Source: PFL42 sp963789825 (GTDB lineage: Bacteria > Chloroflexota > Anaerolineae > Anaerolineales > E44-bin32). Taken from it: a stretch of DNA of 64,000 nt. How positions within the stretch are numbered: position 1 is the first letter of the stretch; every line of letters begins with the position of its first letter. Where the stretch lies: positions 372,001-436,000 of the forward strand of contig CAWBME010000006.1 of assembly GCA_963789825.1 (NCBI GenBank). Direction: 5' to 3'. The position numbers and the translations under genes are program-made. Below the pieces are notes generated by a model. That model had not been told where the DNA came from, made no database searches, and worked only from the letters and a program-made list of their open reading frames with translations. Shown one piece after another: positions 17,031 through 25,965 of this stretch.

Positions 17031-18668
17031 TTGCGACTGAGCGCGTACTTGCCCGCAACAACTCGAGAGGATCCATCCGGGACCCTGCCGGCGGGCTACC
17101 GACGGCTCGTCCGGGCTGGGTACGTCCGGCAGGCCGCCACCGGTGAGGTGCTCTGGCTGCCGCTCGGACTGCGGCTTGTGACGCGCCTCGCGGATCACCT
17201 GGCCGACGTCTTGGGGACGCAGGGTTGGGCGCCGGTGCTTGCATTCCCCAGGACACCGCCTGGTGTCGATGGGCTCGAAGCCGGGGAAATGCCGCCGATC
17301 GGGGCTCCCGATGCTCCGCGCCGGCCTCCGCCGGCCGGGCTCACAAGCCTGGTGGGGTCATACAAGCGGCTCCCGCTCAAGGCCTTCCAGATCGCCTGGC
17401 GACGTCAACCCCCGCAGGAGGGCGATCCCTTCCCCTCACCTGTGCGGCTGGTCCTCGAGGCGTGGGCGGTCACTGACCGGCCCGACGTCCCGGTGATCGG
17501 GAAGGAGCTGGCCGCTTGCCTGGGCGATGCACTGCTGGAGCTGGGGCTTGAGGCCGTCATCTCGCACTTGTCCCACGAGCCGGGCTCTCCAATGGAGCTC
17601 TGCATCGGCGCAAGTGGATCCGGGTCCGAAATGCTTGGATGCAGTGAGTGCGGGTTCGTCGCCCGTCCTGCTTCGACAGCGGTGGCCGACGTACCGCTCG
17701 ATGGAGCGCCCCTGCTGCCGCTTGAGCGAGTGGCCACCCCGGGCTCGGACAGCATTCTTGCGCTCTGTACCTTCCTGGGCATCCCTCCGGAACGTACGGC
17801 CAAAGCCATGCTGTTCGCCGGCAAGCCGCCTGGTGAGGAGCGGGACCAAGCCGTGATGGTCATGGTCCGAGGCGACCGGGATGTCAGCTGGCAGAAGCTA
17901 GCCTGGGCGAGCGGGTGGAGAGAGTTGCGCCGTGCCTCTCCAGGAGAGGTGGAGGCCATCGGTGCGGTTCCCGGATTTGCCTCGCCGGTCGGGCTGATGC
18001 ATCCGTGGATCTTGGTCGATCAGGCCGTCGCCAACAGCCGGAACCTGGTGACCGGCGCCAACCAGGCTGGGTTTCACCTGCTCAACACGACCTGCGGACG
18101 CGACTATGCGCCGTGGCGCGTGGCTGATCTCGGCGTGGGGAAGCCCGGCGATGCATGCCCTGCCTGTGGCGAGGGACTGCGCCGGGAAACTGGCGTGCTG
18201 CTGGGCGCTTGCTCCCCGCGGTTGCCGGAGTTGGGGGATCTTCTCGGTAGCTTTGCCGACCGCAGCGGCGGCGCAGCGCCGCTGGCTGGGGTGTGTCTGG
18301 AAGCCGATCTGACGACTGCTGTGGGAATGTTGGCAGACGAGCAAGCGGACGATCGGGGGTTGGCTTGGCGGCCGCTCGTTGCGCCCTTCGCGACACACGT
18401 GATCGCCATGCCCTCCTGCGAAGCTCCGGCGCTCGAACTGCACGCAGCGTTGATCTTGCAGGGGATCGACGTGCTGCTCGATGACCGAGTGGCTTCCCCG
18501 GGGGCAAAGCTCAAGGACGCTGACTTGATCGGCCTTCCGGTGCGTGTGGTCGTGAGCCAGAAGTCGATGGCCGCAGGGGGGGCTGAGCTCACCTCGCGAG
18601 CCGCGGGGGAACCGCGTATCGTCCCGCTGGAAGACGTCGGCTCCGAGATCCTGCGCTGCATCACATAG
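17031..18668 (+). CDS. Prolyl-tRNA synthetase-like protein with degenerate catalytic motifs
   Basis: 545 residues with the full ProRS order: catalytic start (MRLSAYL, LVRAGYVRQAATGEVLWLPLG at 26-46), an INS/YbaK-type editing domain at about 234-365 (VATPGSDSI, RTAKAMLF with K258, VRGDRDVSWQKL, VTGANQAGFHL), and an anticodon-binding domain at 450-545. The catalytic core differs from normal ProRS. Where motif 2 should read like FRDEPRPR..REF, residues 118-146 read FQIAWRRQPPQEGDP and onward. Where motif 3 should contain a GISR-type arginine, residues 420-432 read GVCLEADLTTAVG. Also RGIEVGHIF is replaced by RRETGVLLG. I infer an editing-type paralogue that may not charge tRNA. Start TTG 17031 with GGAG upstream. 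Confidence 0.75.
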   Translation: MRLSAYLPATTREDPSGTLPAGYRRLVRAGYVRQAATGEVLWLPLGLRLVTRLADHLADVLGTQGWAPVLAFPRTPPGVDGLEAGEMPPIGAPDAPRRPPPAGLTSLVGSYKRLPLKAFQIAWRRQPPQEGDPFPSPVRLVLEAWAVTDRPDVPVIGKELAACLGDALLELGLEAVISHLSHEPGSPMELCIGASGSGSEMLGCSECGFVARPASTAVADVPLDGAPLLPLERVATPGSDSILALCTFLGIPPERTAKAMLFAGKPPGEERDQAVMVMVRGDRDVSWQKLAWASGWRELRRASPGEVEAIGAVPGFASPVGLMHPWILVDQAVANSRNLVTGANQAGFHLLNTTCGRDYAPWRVADLGVGKPGDACPACGEGLRRETGVLLGACSPRLPELGDLLGSFADRSGGAAPLAGVCLEADLTTAVGMLADEQADDRGLAWRPLVAPFATHVIAMPSCEAPALELHAALILQGIDVLLDDRVASPGAKLKDADLIGLPVRVVVSQKSMAAGGAELTSRAAGEPRIVPLEDVGSEILRCIT

Positions 18669-18676
18669 TCGTCTTA

Positions 18677-18694
18677 TGTCAACAGTTGTTGACA
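18677..18694 (+). promoter_or_regulatory. Perfect palindrome, possible operator
   Basis: TGTCAACA, two bases, TGTTGACA: a perfect 8-bp inverted repeat 53 bases upstream of the metallo-hydrolase gene. Its right half contains the TTGACA -35 box, so a protein bound here would block RNA polymerase. The gene before it ends at 18668 on the same strand, so there is no divergent promoter to explain the symmetry. Confidence 0.5.
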
Positions 18695-18718
18695 AGCGCC
18701 AGCCGGGCATGCTAGTCT
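18689..18718 (+). promoter_or_regulatory. Promoter of the metallo-hydrolase gene
   Basis: TTGACA (18689-18694), 18-base spacer, TAGTCT (18713-18718) preceded by TGC. The -35 is perfect and the -10 weak, helped by the extended TGC. Confidence 0.5.
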
Positions 18719-18746
18719 TGCGCCCTGCGTCTGGCCGGGAGGCCGC

Positions 18747-19572
18747 ATGCTCAGAGAGCGCGTGGCAGACAACATCTACGTCTTCACCAGCGAACTGTAT
18801 GCCCAGGTCAATGCCGGGGCGGTGGTCGGGCCCGACTGGTCGGTCCTGATCGATACGCTGCCCTACCCCGAAGAGACCCTCGAGATCCGTGAGCTGGTCG
18901 AGCGGCGGCTGGGCAGCCCGGTTCGCTACATCGTGAACACCCATCACCACCCGGATCATGTTCTGGGCAACTGCTTCTTCCCGCAGGCCGTGGTCATTGC
19001 GCATGCGCTGTGCCGGGAGCTAATGGACACGGCTACGCGTGCCCGGCTTGAGGCTGCACGTCCCCAGAGTCGGGAGTTGGGAAGCGTGGAGCTGGTGTTG
19101 CCCAATATCGTGTTCGACGGCGACGGGTTGACGCTGCGCGTCGGCCGGCGAACGCTCGAGCTGATTCCGCTGGCAGGACACAGCCCTGACGGCATCGGCG
19201 TGCTGATCCCTGAGGACCACGTGCTGTTTTCCGGGGATGCCATGATGCCAATGCCGTACCTGGTTGATGGAAACAGCGAGCAACTGGGTTCCACCCTGCG
19301 GCGCATCCCGAAGCTCAAGCTGGAGAATTCTGGTGCAAGGCCACGGCGAGATCATCCTGCGCGGGGAGATCCCGAATGCCTTGCGTTCAAACCTGAGCTA
19401 CCTGGCGGCGCTCGAACGGGGCGTCTCGCGCCTGCGTCGGCGCAAGAATCCGCACGAGTTCGTCGGCGAGATCTCCATCGAGGAGTGCGGCAAGCCCCGT
19501 ATCTTGCTGGGAGGAATCGCCCCCGAGCTTCACAGGCAGAATGTGCTGAGTGTCCTGGAGCAGGGGTCCTGA
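18747..19572 (+). CDS. Metallo-beta-lactamase fold hydrolase, frameshifted
   Basis: About 275 residues. The metal-binding signature NTHHHPDHVLGN is at residues 64-75, followed by LAGHSPDGIG and LFSGDAM, which supply the further His and Asp ligands. The fold covers beta-lactamases, glyoxalase II and many hydrolases, so the substrate is open. An extra T at 19328-19329 (AATTC for AATC) shifts the frame; KLKLEN before it joins LVQGHGEIILRGEIP after it, and the stop is at 19570-19572. SD GGGAGG precedes ATG 18747. A palindrome overlaps the promoter. Confidence 0.85.
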
Positions 19573-19580
19573 CCCGGGGC

Positions 19581-19997
19581 GTGCCCTCATCGCCGCAGGC
19601 GGAAGCCGAGCTGCTCTTCGACGGTGGTAGTCGGGGCAATCCGGGCCCGTCGTACGGCTCCTATCGGCTGAAGCTGCCCGGCGCGGCGACCCCCAGGCTA
19701 TGCCGGCTCACGTTCGGGCGAATGACCAACAACGAAGCGGAATACGCCACGCTGCTCGCCGGCCTGGAGGATCTGGCCCAGGCGCTCAAGCAGGGGAGAA
19801 TCCCGGCAAGCCAGATCCGCCTGCAAGTGAGTGGTGACAGCCAGCTGGTGCTGGCGCAGCTCGCCGGCGATTGGCGGGTGCGCAACCCGCGCATGCAGGT
19901 GTACTGGGCGCGCGCTCGCGACCTGCTTGACGCGTACGATTCGGTGGCGTTCCTGCGCGTGCCGCGCTGGCGCGTGGTCAAAGCCCTCGGTCATTGA
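19581..19997 (+). CDS. RNase H-like protein
   Basis: 138 residues from GTG 19581, eight bases after the stop of the metallo-hydrolase. The RNase HI fold shows in DGGSRGNPGPSYGSY (first Asp), NNEAEYATLLAGLE (Glu) and VSGDSQLVLAQL (second Asp). RNase HI cuts RNA in RNA-DNA hybrids. The last metal ligand, an Asp in a VPR..N..AD context in most members, is not visible: the protein ends VPRWRVVKALGH. It may be a family variant, or the end may be cut off by another single-base error. Its stop codon lies in the -35 of the next promoter. Confidence 0.75.
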   Translation: MPSSPQAEAELLFDGGSRGNPGPSYGSYRLKLPGAATPRLCRLTFGRMTNNEAEYATLLAGLEDLAQALKQGRIPASQIRLQVSGDSQLVLAQLAGDWRVRNPRMQVYWARARDLLDAYDSVAFLRVPRWRVVKALGH

Positions 19998-20022
19998 CGG
20001 CGCGCACTCCGCATGGGATAAT
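19994..20022 (+). promoter_or_regulatory. Promoter of the T-box leader
   Basis: TTGACG (19994-19999), 17-base spacer, GATAAT (20017-20022). RNA would start near 20029, a few bases before the T-box Stem I. Confidence 0.7.
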
Positions 20023-20040
20023 CCAAGCATAAGTCACGAC

Positions 20041-20309
20041 GGGCGATGATGGAGACGAGTAGCCCGCCGGCGCTGGCAGCGAACCCGGGTCGGTGGAAGC
20101 CGGGTCAGCCACGCGGGCCAAAATCCCTCCGGAGCCGCAACCTGAACCTGATGCTGCAGCAGTAGGGGAGCCGGACCTGTCCGCCGTTATCCGGACACGG
20201 GTATCAACCGTCATGGGGCGTACCCGCTAGAGCTGCCTGCACAAGCAGGTATCAGGGTGGTACCGCGGGAGCGTTGTGCCTCTCGTCCCTGAACGGGCGG
20301 GAGGCTTTT
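20041..20309 (+). ncRNA. T-box leader controlling alaX-ileS
   Basis: A tRNA-sensing leader. Stem I begins with GATGATGGAGACGAGTAG and continues to the typical distal part GGGTCGGTGGAAGCCGGGT. The near-universal T-box sequence AGGGTGGTACCGCG is at 20254-20267, followed by a terminator hairpin. Uncharged tRNA pairs with the specifier codon and with the T-box bulge, stabilising the antiterminator. The likely specifier is ATC at 20123-20125 (in CAAAATCCCTCCGG), meaning isoleucine, which agrees with ileS in the operon; the base after it is C, not the usual A, so the exact register is uncertain. Confidence 0.88.
20278..20309 (+). terminator. T-box terminator hairpin
   Basis: GCCTCTCGTCC (20278-20288) pairs with GGGCGGGAGGC (20295-20305), followed by TTTT. 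It competes with the antiterminator that contains the T-box sequence. Confidence 0.8.
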
Positions 20310-20324
20310 CGTTGGAGGTCGAGC

Positions 20325-21057
20325 GTGGTGACGAGACGACTGTATCTGGAAGATGCCTATCTGCGCAGCTTCGAGGCCGAGGTAGTGGAGGCCGCGCCAG
20401 ACTCCGTGGTGCTCGACATCACCGCTTTCTATCCCGGAGGCGGCGGCCAGCCGTGCGATCAGGGGAACTTGACCCTGCCTGACGGGCGGCGTCTGGCCGT
20501 GTCCGGCGCGACGAAGGATGGCGCCGGGATTCGCCACGTGCTGCAGGGCGGCAGCGCCTCTGTCGGGGCCAGGGTCGTCGGCGAGCTCGATTGGCCACGG
20601 CGCTATGCGCTGATGCGCACCCACACCGCCATGCACATCCTGTGCGGTGTGATCTGGAAGCAGTATGGCGCCAGCGTCACCGGCGGCAATATGGAGCCGT
20701 TGAAGGGACGGATGGATTTCGAGTTCGAGAGCATGCGGCAGGAGTTCGTGCGCGAGATCGAGGCTCTGATCAATGTCGAGGTGGCCAGCGCGCGGCACGG
20801 TCACAACGGCCGTTCTGCCGCGGACGGAGGCCTTTCAAATCCCGGACTTGATCCGCACCAAGATCAACCTGCTTCCGCCGGACATCGCCGAGGTGCGCGT
20901 GGTCGAGATCGTCGGGCTGGACCTGCAGGCCGATGGCGGGACGCACGTGGGGAACACGCGCGAGGTCGGACCGCTCAAGATCACCGACTACAAGAGCAAG
21001 GGCGCCATCAACAAACGCCTGGTGGTCAGCCTTGGGGCGGAGGTTGCGCATGTTTAG
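20325..21057 (+). CDS. alaX: AlaX-type tRNA editing hydrolase, frameshifted
   Basis: Free-standing relative of the AlaRS editing domain; hydrolyses Ser or Gly wrongly attached to tRNA-Ala. The zinc motif HTAMHIL is near residue 100, AFYPGGGGQP near residue 35, and the C-terminal zinc motif ADGGTHVGNTREVG near residue 205. One extra base at about 20791-20797 breaks the frame between VEVASAR and TVTTAVLPRTEAF. GGAGG at 20314-20318 precedes GTG 20325 by six bases. Its stop overlaps the ileS start, so both are expressed from the T-box. It is odd that an alanine-type editing factor is under an isoleucine-type T-box. Confidence 0.88.
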
Positions 21058-24000
21058 GCCCGTCCCGGCAAGCATCGACTTTGTGGCGCAGGAGCACGAG
21101 GTGCTGCGCTTCTGGCAGGAGACTGGCGCCTTCGAAGACACTGCGCAGCCTGCGCAGCGCCGCGCCCAGCTGGTCATTCATCGATGGTCCCATCACGGCC
21201 AACAACCCGATGGGCGTCCATCATGGATGGGGGCGGACCTACAAGGACCTGTTCCAGCGCTTCAAGGCAATGCAGGGGTTTCAGACCCGCTACCAGAATG
21301 GGTTCGACTGTCAGGGGTTGTGGGTCGAAGTCAATGTCGAGCGCGACATGGGCTTCAAGACCAAACGCGACATCGAGGCCTTTGGGCTCGCTGAGTTTGT
21401 CCTGCTGTGCAAGCAGCGGGTGCTTCGCTACGCTGCAGTCCAGACTGAGCAGAGCATCCGTCTGGGGTACTGGATGGACTGGAACGACCCCCTCTTGCTG
21501 CGCCTGCTGGCCGAGCAGCTTCAGCAAGACCCGCAGCAAGTCCTCACGCTGCAGGGAAGGCAAGGCATGCTGTCGGACAGCGTGGAAGGGCTGGTGGGCC
21601 GCCTGGGGCTGCCCGAGCTGGGCGGCTCCTACTTCACCTTCTCGGACGAGAACAACTACACCATCTGGGCTGCGCTCAAGTCCTGCTACGAGCGAGGGTG
21701 GATCTACAAGGGCACCGATGTGATGCCATGGTGTGCACGCTGCGGCACCGGGCTGAGCCAGCACGAGATCGTCACCGAGGGCTACCAGGAAGTCGAGCAT
21801 GCCAGCATCACGCTGCGCTTCCCGCTGCGTGGGCGGCCTGGAGAGAGCCTGCTGGTCTGGACGACTACGCCCTGGACGCTCACCAGCAATGTTGCCGCCG
21901 CCGTGGGCCCCGATCTGACCTACGTGACCGTCCGCCAGGGCGAAGAGACGTTCTACCTCAGCCGGGGCACGCTGCACATGCTGCAAGGGGACTACACGGT
22001 GCTGGGTGAGCTGCCCGGCCGCGAGCTTGTGGGTTGGGCGTACGACGGGCCGTTCGATGAGCTTGACGCCCAGCGGGAGCCGGGGGCGCCGAGCGCGCAT
22101 CGTGTGATCGCGTGGGATGAAGTCGGGGAAGAGGAAGGCACGGGGATCGTGCATATCGCTCCGGGCTGCGGCGCCGAGGACTTCCAGCTCGGCAAGCAAT
22201 ACAGCTTGCCGATCGTCGCGCCGCTCGACGAGGCGGGCGTGTTCCTCGCGGGATTTGGTTGGCTGACGGGCATGCCGGTGGCGAAGGTGGCCGAACCGAT
22301 CTTCGAGGACCTAACCCGCAAGGGATTGACCTATCGTATCGCCAACTACCGGCATCGCTATCCGGTGTGCTGGCGCTGCCAGGAGCAGTTGGTCTTCCGC
22401 CTGGTGGATGAATGGTTCATCTCGATGGGAAGCCAGCTGGACAAGCCACTGGAGCAGGTGACCGAGCAGGAGCGCAAGCTCAACCTGCGCTACCAGATGA
22501 TGGAGGTGGTTGAGCAGGAGACCTGCTGGCATGCCTCGTTCGGCTTTGACCGGGAGATGGATTGGCTGCGCAACATGCACGATTGGATGATCTCCAAGAA
22601 GCGCTACTGGGGTCTGGCGCTGCCGATCTACGAGTGCCACGCCTGCGGCAGCTTCGAGGTCATCGGCAGCCGGGAAGAGCTCAGGCTGCGCGCCGTCGCT
22701 GGCTGGGAGGAGTTCGAAGGCCACAGCCCGCACCGGCCGTACATCGATGCCGTGCAGATCGCCTGCCGCGGCTGCGGTGCCCCCCTACGCCGCATCCCCG
22801 ATGTGGGCAATCCGTGGCTGGACGCCGGCGTGGTCGGGATGAGCACGCTGCAATACCGGCAGGACCGTGCCTACTGGCGGCGCTGGTTCCCGGCCGACCT
22901 GATCAGCGAGTCCTTCCCCGGGCAGTTCCGCAATTGGTTCTACAGCCTGATCGCCATGAGCACGATCCTCGAGCGGAAGGCGCCCTTCCGCCACGTGTTC
23001 ACCTACGCCACGCTGCTGGCGGAGGACGGGCGGCCGATGCACAAGTCGTGGGGCAATTCAATCGAGTTCAACGAGGCCGCCGACCGCATGGGCGTAGACG
23101 TCATGCGCTGGCTCTATTGCGATCACAAGCCCGAGAAGGACCTGGTTTTCGGCTACCACCGAGCGGATGAAGTCCGGCGCCAGTTCCTGATCCCCTTGTG
23201 GAATGTCTACAGCTTCTTCGTGACCTACGCCCGGATCGACGGCTGGACTCCGGGGAGGCGACGCCGAGAGCAGACCAGCCGCATGGACGCCTGGATCCTG
23301 GCTCGCTTGGACGAGACCGTGCGCACGGTGACGGCCAGTCTCGAGGCGTTTGAGCCGAACCTGGCCACCGAGTGCGTGGATGGTCTGCTCGACGACCTGA
23401 GCAACTGGTACGTGCGCCGCAGCCGCCGACGGTTCTGGGCGCGGCAAGGTGCAAGTGCCGTTTCAGACGCGGACAAGAACGCGGCGTATGCCACGCTGTA
23501 CGAGGTCTTGGAGACACTCGTGCGCCTGCTGGCTCCGTTCGTCCCGTTTGTCAGCGAGGTCATGTATCAGAACCTGGTGCGAGCAGTCGATCCGCAAGCC
23601 CCAGCCAGCGTTCACCACTGCTTGTACCCTGCAGCGAACGACGCTCACCGCGCTCCGGAGCTCACCGCCGAAATGCGCCTGATCCAGCGCCTGGTGTCAC
23701 TCGGCCACGCCGCACGCAACAAGGCCAACCGCAAGCTGCGTCAGCCGCTGGCGGAGGTGGCCTTCGCGCTGGGGACGGCTGCCGAGTGGGAGGTTGTCGC
23801 CCGCCACGCGCCGGTCATCGCCGAGGAGCTCAACGTCAAGCGCGTGCGCCTGCTCGAGGCGGCCGGCGAGGTAGTCGACTTCCGCCTCAATCCGCTGCCG
23901 AAGCAGCTGGGGCAGAAGTATGGCAGCCGCTATCCGGCCATTCGACAGGCGCTGCTCGCCCTGCCGCCGGCTGTGGCCGCGGCGCGGCTGCTCTCCGGCG

Positions 24001-24437
24001 AGGGCCTGCAGGTGCGCGTGGACGAGGAGGAGGTCACCATCGCGCCCGATGAGGTCGAGGTGCGGCTGGAGGCGCATGCCGGTTTCGCGGCCGCTGGCGA
24101 CGGGCCGTATGTGGCCGCTCTCAACACCGAACTGACGGAGCCGCTGATCGCTGAAGGGATGGCGCGTGAAGTCGTGCGCCGGGTCCAGGACATGCGCAAG
24201 CAGGCGGACTTCCGGGTGGACGACCGGATTGACGTGAACTACGCCGCCAGCCCACGCCTGGCCGCCGCTATCCAGGAGCATGCAGCGATGCTGGCGGATG
24301 ATGTCCTGGCCGAGTCGATCCAGGCCATGGAGGCTCCGAGCGGCGAGCGCCTGGAGTCGTTCAGCTTCGACGGCGAGACCCTGCAGGTTGGGATCACGCG
24401 CAGGGCGGCAACCCGGCCTCCTGCCGGTCGAGGGTAG
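21049..24437 (+). CDS. ileS: Isoleucyl-tRNA synthetase, frameshifted near the start
   Basis: About 1130 residues; charges tRNA-Ile. ATG 21049 (MFRPVPASIDFVAQEHEVL) lies in the last codons of alaX. The HIGH region is GVHHGWGRTYKDL, the tryptophan-rich CP1 editing domain contains WTTTPWTLTSNVA, and the KMSKS region is MHKSWGNSIEFNEA. Cys pairs (CARCG, CWRCQ, CHACG, CRGCG) suggest zinc knuckles within the insertion. One extra base at about 21163-21171 shifts the frame between RRAQ and WSFIDGPITANNP. Because the enzyme is essential, an indel in the sequence is more likely than a broken gene. The C-terminal extension is of the longer IleRS type. Confidence 0.93.
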
Positions 24438-24470
24438 AATGGATCCACTGCGGAGCGATGGAGGCTGCGT

Positions 24471-25007
24471 TTGTCTCGGCTGACGAGCTATCTGATCCTG
24501 CTGGGGTTCGGAGGGCTGATCGTCGCTCTGGATCAGTGGACCAAGTACCTGGTGCGTTCGTCGTTGGACTACGGCGAAGTCTGGGTGCCGTGGGATTGGC
24601 TGGCGCCGTACATGCGCGTCGTTCACTGGAACAATACGGGCGCGGCCTTTGGCATGTTCCCGGCGGCCGGTGGCCTGATCGCGGTGATCTCGGTGCTGGT
24701 GGTCTTGGCGATCCTCTACTACTTCCCGCAGGTTCCGTCGGACCAATGGCTCGTCCGCCTGGCGCTCGTGCTCCAGTTCGGGGGCGCGATCGGCAACCTG
24801 GTGGATCGAGCCGCCTACGGCCCGGTGACCGATTTCATCTCGGTGGGGACCTTCCCGGTGTTCAACGTCGCCGACTCCTGCATCAGTGTCGGCGTGGCAT
24901 TGCTCGTGGCAGCGTTGTGGGTGGAGGAGCGCAAGCGCCGCATCCCTACGGAGCAGACGGCCGCAGTCGCACCTGTGCGACTCCCGGAAGATGACCGGGC
25001 TGGATGA
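24471..25007 (+). CDS. lspA: Lipoprotein signal peptidase
   Basis: Membrane aspartic protease that removes the signal peptide from prolipoproteins after lipidation. 178 residues, four hydrophobic segments. The family motifs are present: DQWTKYLV, NNTGAAFG, GGAIGNLVDR with the first catalytic Asp in GPVTDFI, and FNVADSCI with the second. TTG 24471 has GGAGG six bases upstream. Lipoproteins with clear lipoboxes occur in this window (15829 and 45417). It precedes the pseudouridine synthase gene, overlapping it by about 17 bases, the common lspA-rluD order. Confidence 0.96.
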   Translation: MSRLTSYLILLGFGGLIVALDQWTKYLVRSSLDYGEVWVPWDWLAPYMRVVHWNNTGAAFGMFPAAGGLIAVISVLVVLAILYYFPQVPSDQWLVRLALVLQFGGAIGNLVDRAAYGPVTDFISVGTFPVFNVADSCISVGVALLVAALWVEERKRRIPTEQTAAVAPVRLPEDDRAG

Positions 25008-25965
25008 CGAAACGCGAGTGAGCCAGGTCTTGGCGGCCGCCGGGCGGCTGGACACCTGGCTGACTGGCGAGTGGCCGGAGCTCTCTCGTTCTCGCTGGCA
25101 GGGGCTGATTCGCGACGGCTGGGTTAGCGTTAATGGCCAGGTGGCCGACAAGCCCGGAATGCGGCTGGCGGGCGGTGAGCGCGTCGTGGCGCGCGTGCCC
25201 CCGGCGCGTCCATCCGAGCTGACGCCGAGCGACATTCCGCTTCAGATTGTGTTCGAGGACGCCGACCTGCTCATCGCCGACAAGCCGGCGGGGGTTGTCG
25301 TGCACCCTTCCGCCGGCCATGAGCTCGACACGCTTGTGCAGGCCGTGCTGCGCCATGCTCCCGGTCTGCCCGGTGTCGGGGGAGAGCGCAGGCCGGGGGT
25401 CGTGCATCGGCTGGACAAGGACACCTCAGGCTTGGTCGTCTTCGCCAAGAACGACAGGGCCATGGCGGAACTGCAGCGGCAATTCAAGGCGCGGCAAGTC
25501 CACAAGACCTATCTTGCCCTCGTGCATGGGTCCCCGCCGACGGATGAGGGACTGATCGATGCCGCGATCGGCAGGGACCTTCGCGAACGCAAACGGATGG
25601 CTGTCGTAGCCGAAGAGAAGGGACGGGAGGCGCGCACGCGCTTCCACCTGCTGCGCAGGCTGGGCGACTACTCTCTGCTGGCTGTGGAACCCGAAACGGG
25701 TCGCACGCATCAGATACGGGTCCATCTCGCCTACCTGGGTATCCCGGTGGCCGGTGATCGGGTGTACGGTTCCCGCCATCAGCCGGGTTGGCTGTCGCGC
25801 CAGATGCTCCACGCCTGGCGTTTGGGGATTCGCCGGCCGAGCGGTACCGAGATGCAGGTGTTCGAGGCGCCCTTGCCGCAGGACTTCCGGGAGGCGCTCG
25901 GCCGGTCCGGCGACGGCATGGACGCCGAAGCTGCAATCGCCGCAATGGGGAGGACTGGATGCTGA
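24991..25965 (+). CDS. rluD: RluD-family 23S rRNA pseudouridine synthase
   Basis: About 324 residues. An N-terminal S4 RNA-binding domain (LDTWLTGEWPELSRS) is followed by the catalytic domain with HRLDKDTSGLVVFAKN, which contains the catalytic Asp of the RluA/RluD family, and ETGRTHQIRVHLA. It isomerises uridines in ribosomal RNA. The start at ATG 24991 lies within lspA; the open frame extends upstream but there it only shadows lspA. GTG 25018 is an alternative. It overlaps the threonine aldolase start by seven bases. Confidence 0.92.
   Translation: MTGLDDETRVSQVLAAAGRLDTWLTGEWPELSRSRWQGLIRDGWVSVNGQVADKPGMRLAGGERVVARVPPARPSELTPSDIPLQIVFEDADLLIADKPAGVVVHPSAGHELDTLVQAVLRHAPGLPGVGGERRPGVVHRLDKDTSGLVVFAKNDRAMAELQRQFKARQVHKTYLALVHGSPPTDEGLIDAAIGRDLRERKRMAVVAEEKGREARTRFHLLRRLGDYSLLAVEPETGRTHQIRVHLAYLGIPVAGDRVYGSRHQPGWLSRQMLHAWRLGIRRPSGTEMQVFEAPLPQDFREALGRSGDGMDAEAAIAAMGRTGC

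Noticed and set aside
20274..24437. One fused AlaX-IleS protein
   Set aside because: The single long frame results from two indels; the corrected frames give two overlapping proteins with their own start and stop.
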